A stretch of DNA of 10,179 nt from JANRIC01 sp033765345 (GTDB lineage Bacteria > Bacteroidota > Bacteroidia > Cytophagales > Microscillaceae). Shown one piece after another: positions 5,062 to 10,179 of this stretch. Where the stretch lies: the NCBI GenBank assembly GCA_033765345.1, contig JANRIC010000142.1, positions 1 to 10,179 on the forward strand. The letters run 5' to 3'. The notes beneath the pieces are model-generated. The model was given only the letters and a program-made list of their open reading frames with translations. It was not told where the DNA came from and did no database searches. The position numbers and the translations under genes were made by a program. Each line of letters opens with the position of its first letter. Position 1 is the stretch's first letter.

Positions 5062-8000
5062 ATGCCCGAAGTAGAAAATATAAATCCCAGTACTCAGGAA
5101 ACCCAAAGTGTACAACTCGAAGGCGGAACCTATGAAATCATCCGCAAACGCCTCGATAATCACGGACGTGAGCTCCAGGAAAAGCTCAAAAAACTCAATA
5201 CTGCCCGAAAGGACGTTTTTGGAGCCATAGAAACCAAACTGATCGCCAACAACCGCATCAGTACCAAAAATAACTGCGTGGCACGGGATATGATCGCCGT
5301 TGGAAAAAGGTTTATCTTTGGGTATAATGTCCACATCAAACTCCGCAAACAGGTCGAAATCGAGGATGTGTTTAGTGTTTTTAGTTTCGATAATAAAACA
5401 CACACCTTTCAAGAAGAATCCCTTGAACTGATCAAAGATGAAAAATTTGAAGACCATTTCCGGGAAATGTACAAATATTATAAAGATACGGTCTTTGCCA
5501 AGTTTATGATTATCGGACCCAATCTCTATATGGTCTTCCAAACTGGCAAAACTACTGATGACCTCCGGGTGTTCAAATGGATCATCAACGAAAACCAACT
5601 CTTCTATCAGGATAATCGCAGTACCCACGAATTTAAATATCCGCCCCAACACGCTTTTGAATGGAAAAGAGCACAAAGAGAGTTCTATCGCGAAGGCCTT
5701 CACCCACACGTATCGATCAATGACCGAGTCTTTGTAGAAACCGTGGGCGGCGACCTTACCATCAAAATCGAGGACAATACTACCACCGGAAAAGGAATCT
5801 ACTCCGAACCCGTAGACAAACAACAAACCCTCGATGATGCCGAGTTTTTTTATGCCGATCTCGGAAATTTAATATTGCTCAAGATTCGTCCCTACCAAGA
5901 AAACAAATACCGCTATATCATCTACAATGACAAGCTCAAACAAGCCGTCAGGGTAGATAAAATCGAGCAGGCTTGTATACTACTCCCTGATAACCAGGGA
6001 CTTATTTTTTCGGATGGTTACTACCTCCAGTCAGGCGAACTCAAACGATTCGACAACCTCCTGGATCACCTACTTTTTGAAAAACACATCCAAGCACCCA
6101 ATGGCGAAGATCATCTGTATGTCTTTCACAATGACCAAGCCGGCATTTATGTACTCCTCCCCTACAACCTGATTGTGCAAAAAGTTGAAAACCCTGTTGT
6201 CTGCAATGGCTTTTCGCTTTTTGAAGAAGGTGAAATGGCCTATTTCCGTGCCGAAGTAGAAGCCAGCAAAAACCACACAATCCAAATCTGGCAAACACCT
6301 TACGTGGGACCAGATTACATTTCGCCCGTCTCTAAAGATAATTTCCTATTCAAAATCGGTAATAAAGACATCGTGCGGGGTATGGCCGAAATGACCGAAG
6401 TACTCAATCTCATTTATAAAGAAGATGTGTATGCAACTTTATATATGGATTTGGTCAAAAAAACAACCGCCCTTCTCGATGCTTATTATTGGCTTAATCA
6501 CCCCGAAACCTTCAAAATCAATGAACCGATTGCAGAAATTCGTGCTTCTGCCTCTTCTGCCATTGATGAGTTTGAAAAAGTAGTACGGGTCAAACAAAAT
6601 ACCCAAACTCAAACCGATACCGTAGCCCAAAAAGTAGAGGCAATCATCGAGGAAATCAAAAGAACAACTTTTAAGGAAATTGACCAATTCGTCAAAACGC
6701 TGGCTGATTTGCGTACTTTGCGTGGAGAATCTATTTCCCTCAAAGAATTGCGTTATGTGAATCTATCATTGGTAGAAAGTCTTGAAAAAACGCTGGCCGA
6801 AGAAAGCGAACACATTTCTCAAAATACAGTCAAATTCCTTTTACAAGAAACCGCCCTGGACTTCTACCGTAAACAAGTCAAAAACCAGGATAAAGACATC
6901 GAGGAAAGCAAAACCGTAGCCCAACTGGATAAAGTCGAGGAAAACATCGCCCAAATCGGCAAGGAACTCGAGCTCCTCATCGACATCGTCAGCAACCTCA
7001 AAATTGAAGATTCTACACAGACCACCCAAATCATTGACAATATCTCAGGTATCTACGCCAGCTTGAATCAGGTCAAAGCCAATGCCCGCACCAAGAAAAA
7101 AGACCTCCGAAGGGTAGAAGCTGTTGCCGAATTTAACGCCCAACTTAAGCTCATCAGCCAGGGTGTAATCAACTACCTCGACATCTCCGATACTCCCGAA
7201 AAAACCGAAGAATATCTCACCAAATTGATGGTGCAATTGGAAGAATTAGAGGGGAAATTTGCTGATTTTGAGGAATTTATAGAGCAATTAACTGAAAAAC
7301 GTGAGGAAGTATATGCAGCTTTTGAATCTAAAAAACTTTCCTTGATTGAGGCAAGAAACAAACGAGCAAGCGGACTCCAAAATGCTGCCGATCGCATCCT
7401 CAAAGGAATCCGCAACCGAGTGGCAGGTTTTAAAACGGTCAATGAAATTAATGCTTATTTTGCTTCGGATCTGATGATTGAAAAAATCCGAGATGCCGTT
7501 AAAAAACTGCGGGATATGGGCGACTCGGTCAAAGCCGACGAAATCCAAAGTCGCTTGAAAACTATCCGCGAAGATGCCGTACGCCAACTCAAAGATCGCC
7601 AAGAAATGTTTGTGGAGGGTGAAAATGTGATCAAATTCGGCAAGCATCAGTTCTCGGTCAATGTACAGAATCTTGATCTGACCATCCTCTTGCGCGAGGG
7701 CAAAATGTACTATCACCTCACAGGAACCAACTTTTTTGAGGAGGTCAAAGACGAGGAATTTCTAGCTACAAAAGATGTCTGGAATCAAGAAATTATTTCG
7801 GAAAATACCCAGGTCTACCGGGCTGAGTATCTGGCTTTTAAAATGTATCAGGAAGCCACCCACCTCAAGAAATCCAAATCCGCCAATGGCAGTGCCCCCA
7901 AAGTACCCGTTCCACCCATAGATGAAATCTCAAAGATGACTGAGGCACAAATCCTAGAGCACGTCCAGCAATTTATGGCTACCCGGTATCAGGAAAGCTA

Positions 8001-10065
8001 TATGAAAGGCGTACACGACCAAGATGCTGCCAAAATCCTACTCGCCTTAGCCAAGCTCAACCAAAGCATCGACTTGCTACGCTACCCAACTTCGGCACGT
8101 GCCTGCGCAGCTTATTACTGGCAAGAATACCTCAAGAATAACGAAGCTAATAAAACACTGATTCAGAGCCAATTAAAAGGCATTGGGCTGATTCTACAGG
8201 TATTCCCCACAGCCAAGGACTTCACGGCGGAAATTAAAGATTTACAGCAAAAAATAGCCGCTTTTATCGCCGAAACCCATCTTTTTGCCGAATCCATCGC
8301 TGAGATGGCAGGAGAATATCTGTTCTACGAAATTACCCGAGGCGATCGCTTTATCATCAGCCCCGAAGCTGCCAAATTATACGAAGGTTTTCTGGCATTT
8401 ATTCAAAAAAGCCGCCACAGCCAAGCCTACGAAACCTCACTCAAAAACCTGGAAGACGTACCCGAAGAACGCTTCGAAATGCTCCGAAATTGGCTGGATG
8501 CCTTTGTCAATCAGGTAGATAGCCAGGTAGAATTTATTGAAGAGTATATCGATGAGGCGGCTTCGCTCCTTTTTCACGATTCATTCCAGCGACTACAAAT
8601 TGTACAAGCACCGATCAAAGCAGATGTAGAGGGTATGCTCGGCTCACACGGTGTAATTCAGGACAAAAAATACCACCTGAATTACAATGATTTTATGCTA
8701 AAACTCACTGATTTTGAGCAGAATAAAGTGCCTCGCTTTGAAGCCTATACCTATCTAAAGAAAAAGCTCACAGATCAATTCAGGGATGAGCTTCGCCTCA
8801 ATGAATTCAAACCCCGAGTGCTTTCTTCTTTTGTGCGCAACAAACTCATCAATGAAGTCTATTTGCCCCTTATCGGCGATAACCTGGCCAAGCAAATCGG
8901 TGTTGTTGGTGAAAACAAACGCACTGACCTGATGGGTATGCTGCTCTTGATTTCGCCTCCAGGCTACGGTAAAACCACCATCATGGAATATATCGCCAAT
9001 CGCCTGGGAATCATCTTTATGAAAATCAATGGACCTGCCATTGGGCATCAGGTCACCTCTCTGGATCCGATTGAAGCCCCCAATGCCAGTGCCCGCGAAG
9101 AAATCAACAAGCTCAATCTTGCCTTTGAAATGGGCGACAATGTGATGATCTATCTCGATGATATTCAGCATTGTAACCCTGAATTGCTCCAAAAATTCAT
9201 TTCGCTCTGCGACGGGCAGCGTAAAATTGAAGGTGTCTACAAAGGCAAACCCAAAACCTACGACCTACGCGGCAAAAAAGTATGTGTCGTCATGGCAGGA
9301 AACCCCTACACCGAAAGCGGTGAGAAGTTCCAAATCCCCGACATGCTCGCTAACCGTGCTGATACCTACAACCTTGGCGATATCATCGGGGGCAGCGACG
9401 AAGCCTTTAAACTGAGCTACATCGAGAACTGTCTAACTTCCAATCCGGTACTCAACAAACTCTCAAGCCGCAGCCAGAAGGATATTTACAGTATGATTCG
9501 TCTGGCGCAGACCGACAGCCGCGAAGGTTTGGAGTTTGAAGGCAATTACTCCTCCGAAGAAATCAATGAATATGTATCTGTTTTCAAAAAACTTTTTATC
9601 GTACGGGATTATGTACTCAAAAATAACCTCCAGTATATCAAATCTGCCGCTATGGGCGACGAATACCGTACCGAACCTCCGTTCAAACTCCAGGGTTCGT
9701 ACAGAGATATGAATAAAATCGCCGAGAAGCTCGTCCCGATTATGAATGATGAGGAACTGAAAGTGGTCATCATGTCGCACTATGAAAATGAAGCCCAAAC
9801 CCTCACCACCGGTGCCGAGTCCAACCTCCTGAAATTCAAGGAACTCAACGGACTACTCAGCGAAGAAGAAGCCCAACGCTGGGAAGACATCAAAAAAACC
9901 TTTAAAAAGAATAATCAATTCAAAAGCATCGGTGCCGGCGACCAGATGAGCCAAGTGCTGCTGCAACTGTCCAATTTCAGCGAAGGTTTGGAAGCCATCC
10001 GGGAAGAAATCAACAAAAGCATGAAATTAAGCATTGCCAAAACGATAGTGTTAATTTTTAACTGA
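5062..10065 (+). CDS. Giant AAA+ ATPase with beta-rich N-terminus and coiled coils ('DNA repair ATPase'-like)
   Basis: The protein has 1,667 residues and no signal peptide or membrane segment. Residues about 40-440 are rich in short beta strands with recurrent aromatic/hydrophobic pairs, resembling a beta-propeller-like fold. About 444-850 is predominantly coiled coil. A small beta module follows (about 854-895), then a Ser/Pro/Lys-rich linker (936-953) and another helical region to about 1250. The AAA+ core occupies about 1255-1500. Walker A is SPPGYGKT (1298-1305, K1304, T1305). Walker B is VMIYLDD (1361-1367), with Asp in place of the usual catalytic Glu at 1367. Sensor 1 is probably N1414 in VVMAGNP, a possible arginine finger is R1432 in LANRAD, and sensor 2 is probably R1548 in GSYRD. 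The AGNP and NRAD motifs resemble the MoxR group. The layout matches proteins I recall being auto-annotated 'DNA repair ATPase', a name without visible functional support here. Gene order suggests it works with the SPFH/YqiJ membrane scaffold, possibly as a remodelling ATPase. The last about 12 residues (LSIAKTIVLIFN) look unlike the preceding helix. Confidence 0.88.
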   Translation: MPEVENINPSTQETQSVQLEGGTYEIIRKRLDNHGRELQEKLKKLNTARKDVFGAIETKLIANNRISTKNNCVARDMIAVGKRFIFGYNVHIKLRKQVEIEDVFSVFSFDNKTHTFQEESLELIKDEKFEDHFREMYKYYKDTVFAKFMIIGPNLYMVFQTGKTTDDLRVFKWIINENQLFYQDNRSTHEFKYPPQHAFEWKRAQREFYREGLHPHVSINDRVFVETVGGDLTIKIEDNTTTGKGIYSEPVDKQQTLDDAEFFYADLGNLILLKIRPYQENKYRYIIYNDKLKQAVRVDKIEQACILLPDNQGLIFSDGYYLQSGELKRFDNLLDHLLFEKHIQAPNGEDHLYVFHNDQAGIYVLLPYNLIVQKVENPVVCNGFSLFEEGEMAYFRAEVEASKNHTIQIWQTPYVGPDYISPVSKDNFLFKIGNKDIVRGMAEMTEVLNLIYKEDVYATLYMDLVKKTTALLDAYYWLNHPETFKINEPIAEIRASASSAIDEFEKVVRVKQNTQTQTDTVAQKVEAIIEEIKRTTFKEIDQFVKTLADLRTLRGESISLKELRYVNLSLVESLEKTLAEESEHISQNTVKFLLQETALDFYRKQVKNQDKDIEESKTVAQLDKVEENIAQIGKELELLIDIVSNLKIEDSTQTTQIIDNISGIYASLNQVKANARTKKKDLRRVEAVAEFNAQLKLISQGVINYLDISDTPEKTEEYLTKLMVQLEELEGKFADFEEFIEQLTEKREEVYAAFESKKLSLIEARNKRASGLQNAADRILKGIRNRVAGFKTVNEINAYFASDLMIEKIRDAVKKLRDMGDSVKADEIQSRLKTIREDAVRQLKDRQEMFVEGENVIKFGKHQFSVNVQNLDLTILLREGKMYYHLTGTNFFEEVKDEEFLATKDVWNQEIISENTQVYRAEYLAFKMYQEATHLKKSKSANGSAPKVPVPPIDEISKMTEAQILEHVQQFMATRYQESYMKGVHDQDAAKILLALAKLNQSIDLLRYPTSARACAAYYWQEYLKNNEANKTLIQSQLKGIGLILQVFPTAKDFTAEIKDLQQKIAAFIAETHLFAESIAEMAGEYLFYEITRGDRFIISPEAAKLYEGFLAFIQKSRHSQAYETSLKNLEDVPEERFEMLRNWLDAFVNQVDSQVEFIEEYIDEAASLLFHDSFQRLQIVQAPIKADVEGMLGSHGVIQDKKYHLNYNDFMLKLTDFEQNKVPRFEAYTYLKKKLTDQFRDELRLNEFKPRVLSSFVRNKLINEVYLPLIGDNLAKQIGVVGENKRTDLMGMLLLISPPGYGKTTIMEYIANRLGIIFMKINGPAIGHQVTSLDPIEAPNASAREEINKLNLAFEMGDNVMIYLDDIQHCNPELLQKFISLCDGQRKIEGVYKGKPKTYDLRGKKVCVVMAGNPYTESGEKFQIPDMLANRADTYNLGDIIGGSDEAFKLSYIENCLTSNPVLNKLSSRSQKDIYSMIRLAQTDSREGLEFEGNYSSEEINEYVSVFKKLFIVRDYVLKNNLQYIKSAAMGDEYRTEPPFKLQGSYRDMNKIAEKLVPIMNDEELKVVIMSHYENEAQTLTTGAESNLLKFKELNGLLSEEEAQRWEDIKKTFKKNNQFKSIGAGDQMSQVLLQLSNFSEGLEAIREEINKSMKLSIAKTIVLIFN

Positions 10066-10179
10066 TAACATTAAGATTATATTGATAGGCCCAAAGTTTG
10101 AAATGTAAATTTAACATATACTCTTTTTTAGAAAAGGATAAAGTTTTGCGTACAAATCTGCTAAACCTTTGTCTAATAG

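Noticed and set aside
5050..5826. 258-residue open frame on the minus strand overlapping the start of the ATPase gene
   Set aside because: It is fully antisense to a confident coding region, has no recognisable motif, and is explained by the skewed codon use of the sense gene.

Overview
The window looks like a chromosomal segment of a Bacteroidota bacterium, probably from the Cytophagales/Saprospirales side. Pointers are AT-rich gaps around less AT-rich genes, start codons preceded by A-rich stretches instead of Shine-Dalgarno motifs, a signal peptide ending in the SYSQ style common in that phylum, and only loose TAnnTTTG-like -7 elements. The organism cannot be named from the sequence alone.

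Layout. At the left edge the end of a small unrecognised reading frame (+) stops at 154. It converges on a secreted protein of unknown function on the minus strand (398-1000). The gap between them (155-397) holds a strong hairpin terminator nested in a longer inverted repeat, plus short GC-rich hairpins and homopolymer runs. A 472-base AT-rich gap (1001-1472) separates the divergent starts of the secreted protein and of a small MazG-like nucleotide pyrophosphohydrolase (1473-1796, +).

The rest of the window is a three-gene co-directional cluster: a YqiJ/NfeD-type membrane protein with a C-terminal OB-fold-like region (1935-2591), a 740-residue YqiK/flotillin-type SPFH protein with a very long coiled coil (2668-4890), and a 1,667-residue protein (5062-10065). 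The last has a beta-rich, possibly propeller-like N-terminus, long coiled coils and a C-terminal AAA+ ATPase. The YqiJ-YqiK pairing is known: NfeD-type OB proteins anchor or modulate flotillin-like SPFH scaffolds in the inner membrane. The large ATPase resembles proteins often auto-annotated as 'DNA repair ATPase', but nothing in it demonstrates DNA repair. The simplest model is a membrane-microdomain scaffold (YqiJ plus SPFH) carrying or regulating a large remodelling ATPase, plausibly for envelope stress or defence. That role is inference.

The 171-base gap between the SPFH and ATPase genes carries a 7-bp-period tandem repeat and a perfect 11-bp-arm palindrome. The gap before the membrane-protein gene carries a 14-bp perfect palindrome and a second inverted repeat, which may be control sites. 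After 10065 about 114 AT-rich bases contain no gene or clear terminator that I can identify.
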